DNA from: Pyrinomonadaceae bacterium
GTDB lineage: Bacteria > Acidobacteriota > Blastocatellia > Pyrinomonadales > Pyrinomonadaceae
Assembly (NCBI GenBank): GCA_021463165.1
Contig: JAJTWY010000016.1
Location: 1 to 64,000, forward strand
DNA: 64,000 nucleotides
Reading direction: 5' to 3'
In this document: piece by piece, positions 46,078-55,394 of the stretch
Layout: every line of letters begins with the position of its first letter
How positions within the stretch are numbered: the first letter of the stretch is position 1
The notes under the pieces: generated by a model
Told to the model about the DNA's origin: nothing
The model's database searches: none
What the model saw: only the letters and a program-made list of their open reading frames with translations
Position numbers and translations under genes: made by a program

Positions 46078-47058
46078 CTAGTTGTAGCCATGCGGGTTGG
46101 CAATTTTCCAATCCCAGGCTGTCCGGATGATCTCTTCAATATCCGCGATCTGCGGTTTCCATCCAAGCACTTCCCAAGCCTTTGTCGCGTCGGCGATCAA
46201 CTGCGGCGGATCGCCCGGACGACGAGGTGCCATGCTTATCGCGATCGGTCTTCCGGTTACGCGGCGGGCGGCTTCGATCACCTCAAGGACCGAAAATCCC
46301 ACGCCATTTCCGAGATTGATGTGCGTTGACACCCCGCCATTTTCGAGGTGATCGAGCGCCCGTGCATGAGCATCGGCAAGATCGGCTACGTGGATGTAAT
46401 CCCGAATGCAGGTGCCATCCGCGGTCTCATAATCGTTTCCGAAAACGGAGACCGACGGCGATCCACCTGCCGCAACATCCAGCGTCAACGGTATCAGGTG
46501 GGTTTCGGGGTCATGATGCTCGCCGCATCGCTTCGTGGCGCCCGAGGCATTAAAGTAGCGCAGGGCGACGGATCTCATTCCGTAGGCCCCATCATATGAT
46601 TCCAGAATCCGCTCGGTCATAAACTTCGACCAGCCGTAGGGATTAACGGGGTTCTGCGGATGTGCCTCGTCGATCGGTATTCTGACCGGATCGCCATAGG
46701 TCGCGCAGGTCGACGAGAAAACGAATCTTTTCACACCCTGTTCGATCAAGGTTTTCAGCAGCCGGTCGGCCCTCACCGTGTTGTTGTCAAAATACTTCGC
46801 CGGATCGGCCATCGATTCGCCGACGTAGGCATAGGCCGCAAAATGAACGCAGGCGTCAATGCCGTGTTCCGCAACGATGCGGCCAACTAGTTCGCTGTCG
46901 CCAACATTTCCTTCATAGAACGGCACATCCGCGTCGATCGCATTTCGGTGGCCGTAAACGAGATTATCCAGCACGACGACGCTGCGCCCGTATTCACGCA
47001 GCAACTCGACCGTTGCGCTTCCGATATATCCCGCTCCGCCTGTTACGAGAATGGCCAT
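46078..47058 (-). CDS. galE: UDP-glucose 4-epimerase
   Basis: The 326-residue extended SDR protein starts [20 protein letters not shown] (NAD site), has the catalytic Ser in FSSTCATYG and the Tyr-Lys pair in YGWSKFMTE, plus NPYG and YFNASGAT typical of GalE. It interconverts UDP-glucose and UDP-galactose (or the N-acetyl forms). It starts six bases after the ABC permease stop and is followed by xylA, so it belongs to the sugar operon. Confidence 0.93.
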   Translation of the reverse strand: MAILVTGGAGYIGSATVELLREYGRSVVVLDNLVYGHRNAIDADVPFYEGNVGDSELVGRIVAEHGIDACVHFAAYAYVGESMADPAKYFDNNTVRADRLLKTLIEQGVKRFVFSSTCATYGDPVRIPIDEAHPQNPVNPYGWSKFMTERILESYDGAYGMRSVALRYFNASGATKRCGEHHDPETHLIPLTLDVAAGGSPSVSVFGNDYETADGTCIRDYIHVADLADAHARALDHLENGGVSTHINLGNGVGFSVLEVIEAARRVTGRPIAISMAPRRPGDPPQLIADATKAWEVLGWKPQIADIEEIIRTAWDWKIANPHGYN

Positions 47059-47063
47059 GGTGT

Positions 47064-48017
47064 TTACGACGCGACCTTCGCCGCCTGCCTTTGCCGCAAA
47101 AGCTGATCTGCAACGACGCCGATCAGGATCACGGCTCCCATCACGGCAAAATTAAGCGAGCTCGGGATGCCGAGCAGGTTTACGAGATTCTGCAAAACCT
47201 GCAGCAATGCCGTCCCGATCAGTATGCCGATTATCGATCCTTCGCCGCCCCTGAGCGAACAGCCTCCGAGGACGGCGGCCGCGATGCCGTAAAGCTCATA
47301 GAAATTTCCATGTGACGAGGGTGAGATCGAGTTGGTGTAGAACGCGAGCAGAATGCCGGCGATCGCCGTCAGGAACGAGCAAATGACATAGGCGCTCGCG
47401 ACAACAAGGTTCGCGTTGATCCCCGAATAGCGGGCCGCCGTTTCATTCCTTCCGACGGCAAAAAGATAACGTCCGAATATCGATCGATGCAGAAATAACC
47501 AAGCGATGACCGAGATAACAACGAGGATGATAAACGGAGTCGGTATGCCAAGCAGGCTGCCGGTCGCCATGCTTTGGAGTGTTTCGAACCCGCTCGCCGC
47601 ACCGAAACCTTTGGTCTCGTCGTTCGCCACAAATCGCGCCAGCCCACGATAAAAAAGCAATCCACAGAGGGTAACGATGAACGGCTGGATCTTGACCTTG
47701 GTAATGAGAAACCCGTTGAAGACGCCAAGCGAAGTCGTTATGGCAACCACCAGAAGCACGGCGGCCGCGGCCGGCAGCTGCCATTCGACCAGAAAGATCG
47801 ATAGCAGAACGCCCAGCAAAGCAAACACGGAACCAACCGACAGATCGATGCCGCCCGTGATCACGACCAGCCCGAGCCCGATGCTGAAAATGCCGTAAAT
47901 GCCTATCAGCCGTGTCAGATTCTGAAGATTGACTCCCGAGACAAAGCTCGGATTCAGGATCGCAAGCACAATACAAAGCACGACGAGCAATACAAACGTT
48001 CCTAATTCTTTTCTCAT
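47064..48017 (-). CDS. Sugar ABC transporter permease (RbsC/XylH family)
   Basis: The 317-residue membrane protein has 8-10 hydrophobic helices and the family motifs [20 protein letters not shown] and [18 protein letters not shown], typical of carbohydrate-uptake-2 (ribose/xylose) permeases. It forms the inner-membrane channel with the ATPase encoded just upstream. Neighbouring xylA suggests xylose as the sugar, but ribose or galactose are equally allowed by sequence. Confidence 0.92.
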   Translation of the reverse strand: MRKELGTFVLLVVLCIVLAILNPSFVSGVNLQNLTRLIGIYGIFSIGLGLVVITGGIDLSVGSVFALLGVLLSIFLVEWQLPAAAAVLLVVAITTSLGVFNGFLITKVKIQPFIVTLCGLLFYRGLARFVANDETKGFGAASGFETLQSMATGSLLGIPTPFIILVVISVIAWLFLHRSIFGRYLFAVGRNETAARYSGINANLVVASAYVICSFLTAIAGILLAFYTNSISPSSHGNFYELYGIAAAVLGGCSLRGGEGSIIGILIGTALLQVLQNLVNLLGIPSSLNFAVMGAVILIGVVADQLLRQRQAAKVAS

Positions 48018-48110
48018 TTCTGTAAGACCCTCGGCCTTCTGGCCTTGCTCGCGGTTCTCGTCTCCGATAACTCTGTCCGAAAACCACTGCCAAGTGCCAA
48101 AGGCCGTCTT

Positions 48111-49601
48111 TTAATGCCCAACGGCCAGTCTCATCACCGCTTCTTCGTTCGCCTCGGCACGGTCGAGAATCCCGGTTATGGTTCCCTCGTGCATCACGGC
48201 GATCCGATCGCTCTCGCCCAGAACCTCTTCCATATCGCTCGAGATCATCAAGATCGCGACGCCGCTTGCGGCGAGTTCGCGCATCAGCTGGTAGATCTCG
48301 GACTTGGCTCCTACGTCAATTCCGCGGGTCGGTTCGTCAAATATCAACAGTTTCGGCTCGAGCGAAAGCCATTTTGCGAGCACGACCTTCTGCTGATTGC
48401 CGCCGCTGAGGGTCGAGGCCTTCGATTCGACCGAAGGAGCTTTCACCCTGAGCCGCTCCGACATTTCTTCGGCTTTCTTCGTTTCGTCGGCCCGGCTGAC
48501 CAGGCCGCCTGAGGAATAGCGATCCAAGGATGGCAGCGTGATGTTTTCGCGGATCGAGAGATCGACGATAAGACCTGAGTTTCGGCGGTCCTCTGGAACA
48601 AGAAAGATGCCATTGCGGATCGCGTCTCTGGCCGAAGCAATGCTGATCGCCTTGCCATCCATTTCAACCGTTCCCGATAGCGGGACATCGACCCCGAATA
48701 TCGCCTGCGCCGCATCAGACCGCCCCGCCCCGACAAGGCCTGCGAATCCCAGTATCTCGCCCTTTCGTATCTCAAACGAGATCGGACTATTCGGATATCG
48801 CCGTGTTCGCAGACCGTGGACCTTGACGGTATCAGACACGTCGGTCGCGTTTTGTGGGCGGTCGGTATGCTTGATGTCGCGGCCGACCATCAGCTTGACG
48901 ATAGCTTCGTGGTTTATCTCGTCACGCTCCAAAACCCCGGCATTCCGGCCGTCACGAAGCACGACGACGCGGTCTGCGATCTCCTTGATCTCGCCCAATC
49001 GGTGCGAGATGTAAATGATCGAGACTCCCTGATCACGCAGCTCTTTGATCACACCGAGCAGCCTTTCGGTCTCGGTCAGCGTCAGGCTCGAAGTCGGCTC
49101 ATCCATGATCAGCATGCGTGCATTCAGCGACAGAGCCTTGGCGATCTCGACCAGTTGCTGCTGGGCGATCGAAAGCTCGCTGAGTCGCGTGCGCCCTGGA
49201 ATGTCCAGCCCGAGACGTTTCAGAAAGACCTCGGCGTCGGCGTTCATCTTTGCTCGATCGACGATAAAACCGATCTTCCTGGGCTCGCGTCCGAGATAGA
49301 CATTTTCAGCCGCCGTCAGATTGTCGAGGACGTTCAGCTCCTGATGCACAAAACCGATGCCGTTTGCCCCCGCGTCGCCCACCGAGCGTATCGCCGTCAC
49401 CTTAGAGTTGATGACGATGGTTCCTTCGTCAGGTTGATAAACGCCCCCGAGGATCTTCATCAGCGTGGATTTCCCGGCGCCGTTCTCGCCGGCCAAAGCG
49501 ATCACCTCACCCTCGCCGACCGCGAGGTCAACATCGCCAAGCGCGAGAACTCCCGGGAATCGCTTGGTTATCCCTTTCATTTCGAGGATCGGCTTGCTCA
49601 T
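48111..49601 (-). CDS. Sugar ABC transporter ATP-binding protein (RbsA/XylG family)
   Basis: The 496-residue double ATPase has a canonical Walker A GENGAGKSTLMKI and signature LSIAQQQLVEIAKAL in the first half, and a degenerate Walker A GLVGAGRSDAAQAI with signature LSGGNQQKVVLAKWL in the second half. This asymmetry is the rule in the CUT2 family. It is the first visible gene of the leftward operon. The periplasmic binding protein that normally completes such importers is not in this window. Confidence 0.93.
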   Translation of the reverse strand: MSKPILEMKGITKRFPGVLALGDVDLAVGEGEVIALAGENGAGKSTLMKILGGVYQPDEGTIVINSKVTAIRSVGDAGANGIGFVHQELNVLDNLTAAENVYLGREPRKIGFIVDRAKMNADAEVFLKRLGLDIPGRTRLSELSIAQQQLVEIAKALSLNARMLIMDEPTSSLTLTETERLLGVIKELRDQGVSIIYISHRLGEIKEIADRVVVLRDGRNAGVLERDEINHEAIVKLMVGRDIKHTDRPQNATDVSDTVKVHGLRTRRYPNSPISFEIRKGEILGFAGLVGAGRSDAAQAIFGVDVPLSGTVEMDGKAISIASARDAIRNGIFLVPEDRRNSGLIVDLSIRENITLPSLDRYSSGGLVSRADETKKAEEMSERLRVKAPSVESKASTLSGGNQQKVVLAKWLSLEPKLLIFDEPTRGIDVGAKSEIYQLMRELAASGVAILMISSDMEEVLGESDRIAVMHEGTITGILDRAEANEEAVMRLAVGH

Positions 49602-49645
49602 AGATCGATCTGATAGCGGTCTCCACAGATTAACACGGATCGCTG

Positions 49646-51211
49646 TTATGCCCAGTAGTTTCGGTCGAGCGAACGATAATTTATCGCCTCGCTGATGTGT
49701 CCGGGTTCGATGTGCTGCTTGCCGTCGAGATCGGCAATGGTCCGCGAAACCTTCAGTATCCGGTCGTGTGCGCGGGCCGAGAGGCCCTGCCGCAGCATCG
49801 CTTTTTCAAGAAGCTGTTCGCTCATCTCATCCAACTCGCAGTAGCGTCGTATCTGCTTCGGCGACATTGCTGAGTTCGAGTAGATACCGTCGCCGCCGAG
49901 TCGTCTGATCTGCAGCTCGCGGGCACGAATAACACGCTCGCGTATGGTCGCTGAGCTGTCACATTCTTCTACATTTTTTCCGCGAAGCTCGTTAAATTTG
50001 ACCGCGGGCACGTCGATATGGATGTCGATCCTGTCCATCAGCGGCCCCGAGATCTTGCCGACGTATCGCTGGATCATCGGCGGCGTGCATTTGCACTCAC
50101 GCGACGAGCCGAAATACCCGCACGGACAAGGGTTCATCGAGGCGACCAAAGTGAAATTCGAAGGGAAGGTCAGCGATGTCGCCGCACGCGAGATGGTAAC
50201 GGTCTTGTCCTCCATCGGCTGGCGGAGGACCTCGAGCACCGAGCGGTCGAATTCCGGCAGCTCGTCGAGAAACAGCACGCCGAGATGAGCCAGGGAAACA
50301 TCGCCCGGCTTCGGGATCGAACCGCCGCCGATAAGCCCGGCCTGCGAAACGGTATGATGCGGCGACTTGAACGGCCGCTCGACGATGAGCCCCGAACGCC
50401 CCGTCAACCCCGCGACCGAATGAATTTTTGTTATCTCGATCGCTTCTTCAAACTCAAGCGGCGGCAGGATCGTCGGCAAACGCTTCGCGAGCATCGTCTT
50501 GCCTGAGCCCGGCGGGCCGATGAACAGTATGTTATGCCCGCCGGCACTTGCCACTTCGAGAGCACGCTTTGCGGACTGCTGTCCGCGAACCTCGTTAAAA
50601 TCGACGCTGTAACGATTTTCGCGGCCACGCAGTTCGGCCATGTCGAGCCGCATCGGCTGCACGCGGGTCGGTTTTCCGGTCATCAACTCATGCGAAAGCT
50701 CAGCCGCAGTTCGCAGATCGGCGACCGGATAGACGTTTATGCCGCTCACGACCGCAGCTTCCGGCGCGTTCTCCTCGGGCAAAAGTACGTGCTTTATCCC
50801 GACCTCGCGTGCCTTCAAAACGATCGACAAAGCCCCGCGCACCGGCCGCACGCGTCCGTCGAGCGAAAGTTCGCCTACGCTCAGGATACCTTCGACGCTC
50901 TCGATCGCCAGATCGCCGTTCGCGCCCAATATCCCCAAGGCCATCGGCAGGTCAAATGCCGCCCCCTCCTTCTTAACGTCAGCCGGAGCCAGATTGATCG
51001 TCGTCTTGTGAAAAGGGAAGAAGTACTTGCTATTAGTGATCGCCGCCCGAACTCGCTCCTTCGATTCACGAATAGCCGTATCCGGCAGCCCGACGATAGT
51101 AAACGGCGGAACAACATCGCCCTCGTTCTTCACCGGCTGCAGATTCACCTCGATATCGACGATCAACGCATCAATACCGTAAACGCACGCCGACTGCGAA
51201 AGGAAGAGCAT
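49646..51211 (-). CDS. comM: ComM/YifB-family Mg-chelatase-like AAA+ protein
   Basis: The 521-residue protein has an N-terminal Lon-protease-like domain ([19 protein letters not shown]), an AAA+ core with Walker [17 protein letters not shown] and Walker [11 protein letters not shown], and a C-terminal HTH-like tail. [14 protein letters not shown] carries the cysteine cluster of the family. ComM is a hexameric helicase that drives branch migration during natural transformation. Together with the type IV pilus genes it is consistent with DNA uptake, but no comEA, comEC or dprA is visible. Confidence 0.93.
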   Translation of the reverse strand: MLFLSQSACVYGIDALIVDIEVNLQPVKNEGDVVPPFTIVGLPDTAIRESKERVRAAITNSKYFFPFHKTTINLAPADVKKEGAAFDLPMALGILGANGDLAIESVEGILSVGELSLDGRVRPVRGALSIVLKAREVGIKHVLLPEENAPEAAVVSGINVYPVADLRTAAELSHELMTGKPTRVQPMRLDMAELRGRENRYSVDFNEVRGQQSAKRALEVASAGGHNILFIGPPGSGKTMLAKRLPTILPPLEFEEAIEITKIHSVAGLTGRSGLIVERPFKSPHHTVSQAGLIGGGSIPKPGDVSLAHLGVLFLDELPEFDRSVLEVLRQPMEDKTVTISRAATSLTFPSNFTLVASMNPCPCGYFGSSRECKCTPPMIQRYVGKISGPLMDRIDIHIDVPAVKFNELRGKNVEECDSSATIRERVIRARELQIRRLGGDGIYSNSAMSPKQIRRYCELDEMSEQLLEKAMLRQGLSARAHDRILKVSRTIADLDGKQHIEPGHISEAINYRSLDRNYWA

Positions 51212-51288
51212 AGCTAAAGAATTGAACAGCGGAAGTTTAGCTTATTCATGCGGAAAAACCAATAAACCAGCTTTTAGCATTGTCTTCT

Positions 51289-51430
51289 GAATGAATTGCC
51301 ACTAGCTTTAGCTAGTGGCAATAGGCAAGAAAAGAGGCTTCGGGCTTTAGCCCAACAGCTTATAACACCATTGGGCTGAAGCCCAGATCATTTACAGAAT
51401 TCAATCCACTAGCAAAAGCTAGTGGCAATT
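51289..51430. repeat. Palindromic repeat copy 1 (MITE/REP-like)
   Basis: Outer arms GCCACTAGCTTTAGCTAGTGG and the near-complement at the right end (CCACTAGCAAAAGCTAGTGG) flank an inner hairpin made of CGGGCTTTAGCCC and GGGCTGAAGCCC. The unit is 142 bp. Each arm is itself palindromic. Confidence 0.9.
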
Positions 51431-51583
51431 CAAAACAGTCGGCTAGTCACTAAACAGTGAAAACAGTTCTCAAAACCAACATCTGCCTGAGAAAAAAGGC
51501 CGGAGTGGCGATTGGCCCCTGGCTCTTTTTGCATTGCCACGGGCTTTCTGAAAGAACTGCCATTGGCTATCGCCTAGCCTTCG

Positions 51584-51723
51584 GAATGAATTGCCACTAG
51601 CTTTAGCTAGTGGAAATAGGCATGAAAAAAGGCTTCCGGCTTTAGCCCAACAGTTTGAGCACATTGGGCTGAAGCCCGGATCATTGAGAGAATGCAATCC
51701 ACTAGCTAAAGCTAGTGGCAATT
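51584..51723. repeat. Palindromic repeat copy 2 (MITE/REP-like)
   Basis: Same structure as copy 1, 140 bp, with about a dozen substitutions mainly in the loop and spacer. Right outer arm is the perfect CCACTAGCTAAAGCTAGTGG. Confidence 0.9.
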
Positions 51724-51841
51724 TATTCCGAAAATACAGCAAAAGCCAGTGGCAATTCTCTAAAAGATCGATCATCATTGGCTCAAACTAGTTAAGAAAA
51801 ATAGGGAGAAGGGATTCTGGGCTTGAGCTCTTACTGGTCGT

Positions 51842-52276
51842 ATGCCACATATCAGTGTTTGGGTACATTTCGTTTGGACAACTAAAGATCGCGAACCGCT
51901 GCTTACGGAATCGATCAGATCCAAGGTATTCGAGCATATTCGCGAAAACGCCAAGGCCAAAAGCATATTTATCGGAGCATTGGATGGCTGGGTCGAGCAC
52001 GTTCATTGCCTTGTGTCGTTAGGTTCGGGACAAAACCTTGACGAAATAATGCGGCTGTTGAAAGGCGAGTCGTCGTACTGGATAAACAAGAATCAGTTGT
52101 GCCGTGGGAAATTTCACTGGCAGGATGAATATTTTGTGGTTTCGGTAAGCGAATCTCTATTGCCGAAGGTGAGAAAATACATCGATTCGCAGGAAGATCA
52201 TCATCGTGTCAGGCCTTTTGATGAAGAGTTCGATGACTTCCTTGAGCGCGGAGGATTCAAGCGAGGGTTGGGCTGA
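51842..52276 (+). CDS. REP-associated tyrosine transposase (Y1 HUH family, IS200-like)
   Basis: The 144-residue protein has the Y1-transposase fold: HISVWVHFVWTTKDREPLL at the N-terminus, the HUH pair in WVEHVHCLVSL, and a catalytic Tyr in VRKYIDSQEDHH. Such enzymes cut and rejoin single strands at hairpin-bearing ends; RAYT members act on REP sequences. The gene ends GGGTTGGGCTGA, where the last codons belong to the repeat arm, so the element and its neighbours share ends. All key residues are present, so it may be active. I see no TnpB partner. Confidence 0.9.
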   Translation: MPHISVWVHFVWTTKDREPLLTESIRSKVFEHIRENAKAKSIFIGALDGWVEHVHCLVSLGSGQNLDEIMRLLKGESSYWINKNQLCRGKFHWQDEYFVVSVSESLLPKVRKYIDSQEDHHRVRPFDEEFDDFLERGGFKRGLG

Positions 52277-52328
52277 AGCCCGGATCATTTTACAGAATGC
52301 TATCCACTAGCTGAAGCTAGTGGCAATT
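52268..52328. repeat. Right half-copy of the palindromic repeat at the transposase 3' end
   Basis: TTGGGCTGAAGCCCGGATCATTTTACAG followed by the CCACTAGCTGAAGCTAGTGG arm; overlaps the last three codons of the transposase gene. Confidence 0.88.
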
Positions 52329-52793
52329 CAAAACAGTCAGCTAGTCACTAAAACTGTGAAAACAATTCTCAAGACCAACATCTGCCTGAGAAAAAAGGCC
52401 GGAATTTTCACTAGCTTCCCATTCTTAGAGATGGTTACAGAGGAATTTGCCCCTAGCGTTAGCTTTGTTTTCGGAATGAATTGTCATCAGCTTTAGCCTT
52501 GCTTTCAGAATGAATTGCCACTAGCTTTAGCTAGTGGAAATAGGCAAGAAAAGAGGCTTCGGGCTTTAGCCCAACAGTTTGTAATGCCATTGGGCTGAAG
52601 CCCGGAATATTTACAGAATGCAATCCACTAGCTGAAGCTAGTGGCAATTCAAAACAGTCAGCTAGCCACTAAAACAGTGAAAACAGTTCTCAAAACCAAC
52701 ATCTGCCTGAGAAAAAAAGGCCGGAATTTTCACTAGCTTCCCATTCTTAGAGATGGTTACAGATGGATTTGCCCCTAGCGTTAGCTTTGTTTT
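52327..52793. repeat. Tandem duplication of linker modules between palindromic repeats
   Basis: A linker (TTCAAAACAGTC ... CATCTGCCTGAG ... GGCCGGA) followed by a module (ATTTTCACTAGCTTCCC ... CCCCTAGCGTTAGC) occurs at 52327-52481 and again at 52648-52793. The linker alone also occurs at 51429-51503. The right-arm hairpin recurs at 52268, 52590 and 52878, giving periods of 322 and 288 bp. Confidence 0.88.
52508..52649. repeat. Palindromic repeat copy 4 (MITE/REP-like)
   Basis: Full 142-bp copy with GCCACTAGCTTTAGCTAGTGG, the CGGGCTTTAGCCC/GGGCTGAAGCCCG inner hairpin and CCACTAGCTGAAGCTAGTGG. Confidence 0.9.
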
Positions 52794-52795
52794 TA

Positions 52796-52937
52796 GAATG
52801 AATTGCCACTAGCTTTAGCTAGTGGAAATAGGCAAGAAAAGAGGCTTCGGGCTTTAGCCCAACAGCTTATAACACCATTGGGCTGAAGCCCGGGTCATTT
52901 ACAGAATTCAATCCACTAGCTAAAGCTAGTGGTAATT
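52796..52937. repeat. Palindromic repeat copy 5 (MITE/REP-like)
   Basis: Full 142-bp copy very close to copy 1 in its loop (CAGCTTATAACACCATTGGG). One substitution in the terminal GGTAATT. Confidence 0.9.
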
Positions 52938-53582
52938 CTTTCAGGTTATCGACAGCCGGAGTTAGTAGCAATTCATTCAAGCTCTCCACAGCCTGAGCAA
53001 GAGACAATTCTCTCAAGCGACTCATACCTAAAGCTAGGCAATTCCTTCAAGAGTTGGCCAACTCACGATCGGAGCGAAAGGAGATCGACAGTTCATCTCA
53101 CCACCTTGGACCTCAGTGACAAACATCTTGACTCTTACGCAACAGATGTGCTATCAGTGAAAGAGTGTTGCATAGCCTTTATATGGCTCGGCTGCGGGAT
53201 CTTTGACAAGAAAAAAGCTGCGATGAGCGGGTCCCAAATTCCGCCCTGTTTTGTGGGGTGATAGGCTTATATTGTCTTACAAAAATTTTTTTGAAAACGG
53301 CGGAAAGTGAGGTGATCGCGGTCGTAAAGTATTGATAACAGCGAGTTTATTTGTCCCAAGAGGTGCGTGGGACAGTCGTGGAACGATGGGACAGTCGGAA
53401 TATCGAGGTTAACCTCCTATCACGTCAACACTTACGGCCAAAGTTCGTGTAAGACAAATGTAAGAAACCTGCGGGTTGTCTCGGCGGGCCGCATGAAACT
53501 TGCATTTTCTGGTGGACTCAGGTCTAATGATAGTTTGCTCTGATGAGCGCATCTTTTGCCGAAGAGGAGGTGAGAAAACGAA
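52938..53582. other. Gene-free stretch upstream of rpsU
   Basis: After the last repeat there is about 410 bp with no recognisable gene (the ORF at 52929 looks random), then the TGTCCCA palindrome and the rpsU leader. A poly-T run and a TGTCTTACA sequence lie near 53275. Confidence 0.6.
53352..53393. promoter_or_regulatory. TGTCCCA-N7-GTGGGACA palindrome upstream of rpsU
   Basis: TGTCCCAA, seven bases, then GTGGGACA, followed 11 bases later by a further ATGGGACA. It lies about 190 bp before rpsU. The same arrangement recurs near 60230. GTGTAAGACA follows at 53447. It may be an operator or the end of a mobile element. Confidence 0.5.
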
Positions 53583-53840
53583 ATGGCATTTATTACAGTG
53601 AATAACAACGAGTCGATCGAGTCGGCACTTCGCCGGTTCAAGAGAAAGGTTATCAGCGAGGAGATCATCAAGGATCTCAAGAAGCACGCTCATTTCATTC
53701 CTCCGGGCCAGAAGGCAAAGCTCAAGTCGGTCAACGCGCGCAAGCGCAATCGTCGCAGGTTCCGTCAGCAGCGTCCGATGGGTACAGGTGCGGGGATCGG
53801 GGCTGGTGCTTCGCGTCCGCCGCTCGGGCAGAACAGATAA
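53583..53840 (+). CDS. rpsU: 30S ribosomal protein bS21
   Basis: The 85-residue protein begins MAFITVNNNESIESALRRFKRK, the usual S21 start, and keeps the Arg/Lys-rich helices that bind 16S rRNA near the anti-Shine-Dalgarno region. The C-terminus is longer than the E. coli protein (71 residues) and ends in a Gly/Ala/Pro-rich tail. A near-perfect AGGAGGTGA lies nine bases before the ATG. S21 takes part in initiation on structured or leadered mRNAs. It is monocistronic, followed by a terminator. Confidence 0.95.
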   Translation: MAFITVNNNESIESALRRFKRKVISEEIIKDLKKHAHFIPPGQKAKLKSVNARKRNRRRFRQQRPMGTGAGIGAGASRPPLGQNR

Positions 53841-53860
53841 CGAAAGTTAAAAGTAAAAAG

Positions 53861-53907
53861 TAAAAGGTGAAAAAGCGCGGTGCAGCACCCAACTTTTTCA
53901 CCTTTTA
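53861..53907 (+). terminator. Terminator hairpin after rpsU
   Basis: TAAAAGGTGAAAAAG pairs perfectly with CTTTTTCACCTTTTA across a 17-base loop, immediately after rpsU. The A/T-rich arms make it potentially bidirectional. Confidence 0.75.
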
Positions 53908-53963
53908 CCGTTTAATATAGACATAGCTTCTTCACCTTTTGACTTCTGCCTTTTGTTTCAATA

Positions 53964-54713
53964 ATGTCGCGACCGAGAATTTTACTAACAAACGACGATG
54001 GTTATCACGCAGATGGCATTCTGGCTCTTGAGGAAGGGCTGAAAGAGATCGGCGATGTGTATGTTGTCGCCCCCGAATCGGAGATGAGTGGGGCTTCGCA
54101 TAGTTTGACGCTCGCCAGGCCGCTGCGTATCCGGCAGCGGAGCGAACGGCACTGGACTGTCGACGGGACGCCGACCGACTGTGTGACGCTGGCGCTAAAT
54201 CAGATCCTGCCGAAGGACGAGATGCCCGACATTTGCTGCTCGGGCATCAATCACGGAGCTAATCTTGGCGATGACGCGACGTATTCGGGAACTGTTGCAG
54301 GAGCGATGGAAGCCACTATTCTGGGTGTGCCGGGCCTCGCCTTTAGCCTCGCGGTTACGCGCGACCATATTTTTGACGAGTCCATAAAGGTCGCGGTCGA
54401 AGTAACGAAAAAGGCGCTTGCGGATGGAATCCCGATGTGGACTTTGCTGAACGTCAACGTCCCGAAGGGCGTTCCTAAAGGCATTCGTATCACAAAACAG
54501 GGTTTTAAGCATGCCCGCCCGCATATTACCGAGCATCTAGACCCACGCGGCAAGCTATATTATTGGATCGGTGAGCTGCGCGAGGGCTTTCACCCCGAAG
54601 GCGGGACCGATTTTGAGGCGATCGACGAAGGGTACGTTTCGGTTACGCCGATGCGAAGCGACCTCACGAACCATGTCGCCATCGAGCAGCTCAAGAACTG
54701 GAATTCAAACTGA
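53964..54713 (+). CDS. surE: 5'/3'-nucleotidase SurE
   Basis: The 249-residue protein opens PRILLTNDDGYHADG, the metal-binding DD motif of SurE, and has VVAPESEMSGASHSLT, DGTPTDCV and SGINHGANLGDD, all conserved. It dephosphorylates nucleoside monophosphates (and short polyphosphate) in the cytoplasm. Its stop overlaps the pcm start (TGATG), as in the widespread surE-pcm pair linked to stress survival. Confidence 0.96.
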   Translation: MSRPRILLTNDDGYHADGILALEEGLKEIGDVYVVAPESEMSGASHSLTLARPLRIRQRSERHWTVDGTPTDCVTLALNQILPKDEMPDICCSGINHGANLGDDATYSGTVAGAMEATILGVPGLAFSLAVTRDHIFDESIKVAVEVTKKALADGIPMWTLLNVNVPKGVPKGIRITKQGFKHARPHITEHLDPRGKLYYWIGELREGFHPEGGTDFEAIDEGYVSVTPMRSDLTNHVAIEQLKNWNSN

Positions 54714-55387
54714 TGACCGCCGCGACACAGCCCGACCTGACAGATGAATTCACTCTGCCGCGCTATCGCATGGTCGAGCTGCTACGGGACAAGTACAAGA
54801 TCGCGGACGAACGCGTTCTCGACGCAATGGCCCGGGTTCCGCGGCATTATTTCGTACCGGAAGCTATCAGGCATCAGGCTTACAAGGACAATGCCCTTCC
54901 ACTTGCTTTGGGACAAACCATTTCGCAGCCTTTTATCGTCGCGAGGATGACCGAGCTGCTCGAGTTGAAGGGCGATGAAAAGGTTCTCGAGATCGGAGCG
55001 GGTTCCGGATATCAAACGGCCGTCTTGGCATTGCTCGCACGCAAGGTCTTTGCCATAGAACGGCTCGAACAGCTCGCGGCCGAGGCAAATACAAAACTGC
55101 GCTCGCTTGGTTTCCGAAACATCACGTTGAAGGCGGGCGACGGCACAAACGGATGGGACGCCTATCATCCGTATGATGCGATCCTGACCGCGGCTGGCGG
55201 GCCTGAGATCCCGATACCGCTTGTTCTACAACTCAAGCCCGGCGGAAAGATGGTCATCCCGATCGGTGCCGATCAGCGTTCGCAACGCTTGTGTCGAATT
55301 GTAAGAACCGAGAGAGGTTATACGCAGGAGGATCTCGGACCGTGTGCGTTCGTGCCTCTGATCGGTGAACACGGGTGGAATAAATAG
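54713..55387 (+). CDS. pcm: Protein-L-isoaspartate O-methyltransferase
   Basis: The 224-residue SAM-dependent methyltransferase contains the PCMT signatures LPLALGQTISQPFIVARM, VLEIGAGSGYQTAVLALLA (SAM motif I) and LKPGGKMVIPIG. It methylates isoaspartyl residues in damaged proteins so that they can revert. It is translationally coupled to surE through a one-base overlap. Confidence 0.95.
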   Translation: MTAATQPDLTDEFTLPRYRMVELLRDKYKIADERVLDAMARVPRHYFVPEAIRHQAYKDNALPLALGQTISQPFIVARMTELLELKGDEKVLEIGAGSGYQTAVLALLARKVFAIERLEQLAAEANTKLRSLGFRNITLKAGDGTNGWDAYHPYDAILTAAGGPEIPIPLVLQLKPGGKMVIPIGADQRSQRLCRIVRTERGYTQEDLGPCAFVPLIGEHGWNK

Positions 55388-55394
55388 TTTCAAT

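Larger units (their letters stand above)
51212..51841. other. Intergenic region with palindromic repeats upstream of the Y1 transposase
   Basis: The 630 bases hold two full ~140-bp palindromic repeats, one copy of a linker (51429-51503), and a degenerate left half-copy that runs up to the transposase gene. No other gene is apparent; the ORF-track lines here follow the palindromes. Confidence 0.8.
51777..52328 (+). mobile_element. REP-associated transposase element with degenerate left and good right repeat arms
   Basis: The sequence before the transposase (ATTGGCTCAAACTAG ... AATAGG ... TGGGCTTGAGCTC) is a degenerate match, in the same order, to the left half of the 140-bp repeats. The sequence after it (TTGGGCTGAAGCCC ... 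CCACTAGCTGAAGCTAGTGG) matches the right half, and the gene's stop codon lies inside that arm. The transposase thus sits where the repeat's central loop would be. Boundaries are approximate. Confidence 0.65.

Noticed and set aside
48816-49613. 265-codon ORF opposite the ABC ATPase
   Set aside because: Antisense shadow; the ATPase has all motifs on the minus strand.
51289-52937. CRISPR array
   Set aside because: Repeats are palindromic ~140-bp units with duplicated linkers, not short repeats with unique equal-length spacers, and no cas gene is present.
52929-53261. 110-codon ORF after the repeats
   Set aside because: Begins inside the palindromic repeat, has no domain, biased composition or ribosome-binding site.
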